Shown here: positions 17,819 through 18,248 of the stretch, piece after piece
Layout of the letters: every line of letters begins with the position of its first letter
Position numbering within the stretch: position 1 is the first letter of the stretch
Assembly (NCBI GenBank): GCA_036939755.1
Contig: JALLAZ010000442.1
Span: forward strand, 1-18,248
Direction: 5' to 3'
Origin: Stephanodiscus triporus
Lineage: Eukaryota > Bacillariophyta > Thalassiosirophyceae > Thalassiosirales > Thalassiosiraceae
DNA: 18,248 bases
Program-made: the position numbers and the translations under genes
Notes under the pieces: generated by a model
Databases searched by the model: none
Told to the model about the DNA's origin: nothing
What the model saw: the letters and a program-made list of their open reading frames with translations, nothing else

Positions 17819-18248
17819 GGTTTCTCTCGTCGAATTTTGATCGGAGTTTGCTCAATTACGTATTTTGTATGTATCGTACTTTGCGAGGACAAAATTCTTC
17901 GTACGATACCAACTCCTTCGGGCGCGCCAAAACAAAGAATCGCGTCTTTTAGCTCAAAAAATTTCAGTTGTTACCGGACTTGTAGTATGTGGTATGTACA
18001 AACTACCGTAGAACACGCAGCCCTTTTGCGGCGCGACGACATGATTTTCTGGTCCATGTATCTAAAATATTACCCCTTGCAAGCGAGTGCCCGAAGTCTT
18101 AAAAAAAAATAATTTCCCACAACCCACAAAAGCGAGTCCCCCAATTCGACTGCCGCATCTGCTCCCCCCACCCGCCGCGTCATATCTCCGCAGGGGAGCG
18201 GGATTAAAGGACCATCGACATATCGTCCGATAGGATCCTTATCAGGCT
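17819..18248. other. Upstream region of the ABHD13-like gene; nothing recognised
   Basis: 430 bp to the window edge, expected to hold the promoter of the minus-strand hydrolase. A plus-strand open frame running 17594-18112 overlaps the hydrolase exon and shows no domain. A short minus-strand frame open from the window edge to about 18204 is too short to judge. Confidence 0.45.

Noticed and set aside
17594..18112. 172-codon plus-strand frame opposite the ABHD13-like first exon
   Set aside because: Lies antisense to a supported exon and intron, lacks motifs, and the opposite strand explains the sequence.

Overview
This is a piece of a nuclear genome from a unicellular eukaryote. The best guess is a stramenopile alga such as a centric diatom, at moderate confidence, because the window carries no lineage-diagnostic gene. 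The eukaryotic call rests on four observations: a meiotic MutS homologue (MSH5), a Golgi tethering subunit (COG7), two animal/plant-type alpha/beta hydrolases, and seven short spliceosomal introns of 80-129 bp (six GT-AG, one GC-AG). There are no operons, Shine-Dalgarno sites, rRNA, tRNA or CRISPR arrays. The algal guess comes from the compact spacing, few short introns, a nodulin-like MFS transporter and many low-complexity Gly/Asp/Gln insertions.

Layout. (1) 1-376: no supported gene. (2) 377-997 (-): orphan four-helix membrane protein. (3) 1207-2370 (-): coiled-coil protein with an internal 64-residue duplication. (4) 2371-3529: a divergent intergenic region packed with inverted repeats, including a near-perfect 26-bp-stem foldback and a pair of opposed self-complementary sequences that could be the ends of a ~528-bp non-autonomous transposon. 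(5) 3530-5839 (+): three-exon nodulin-like MFS transporter. (6) 5840-6286: convergent 3' region with one possible 58-codon ORF. (7) 6287-9654 (-): two-exon COG7. (8) 9655-9918: 264-bp divergent promoter with three dyads. (9) 9919-13201 (+): four-exon MSH5 with an N-terminal RGG-rich extension; the intron inside its Walker B block uses a GC donor. (10) 13464-14012 (-): small basic, probably nuclear protein. (11) 14460-16127 (+): ABHD17-like serine hydrolase with an N-myristoylation motif. (12) 16451-17818 (-): two-exon ABHD13/Bem46/WAV2-like hydrolase with an N-terminal membrane anchor. (13) 17819-18248: upstream region, nothing recognised.

The genes do not form one pathway. COG7 (Golgi retrograde traffic) and the two membrane-tethered hydrolases touch membrane trafficking and lipidation; MSH5 belongs to meiotic crossover control. 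The arrangement alternates divergent pairs sharing short promoters with convergent pairs sharing 3' regions, typical of a compact protist genome. GC content changes sharply: the 5' halves of COG7 and MSH5 (about 7.7-11.1 kb) are very GC-rich on both sides of a much AT-richer shared promoter. I found no clearly new biological system. The most unusual items are the palindrome-dense intergenic region, the GC-AG intron and RGG tail of MSH5, and a stop-free 3n intron in the transporter.
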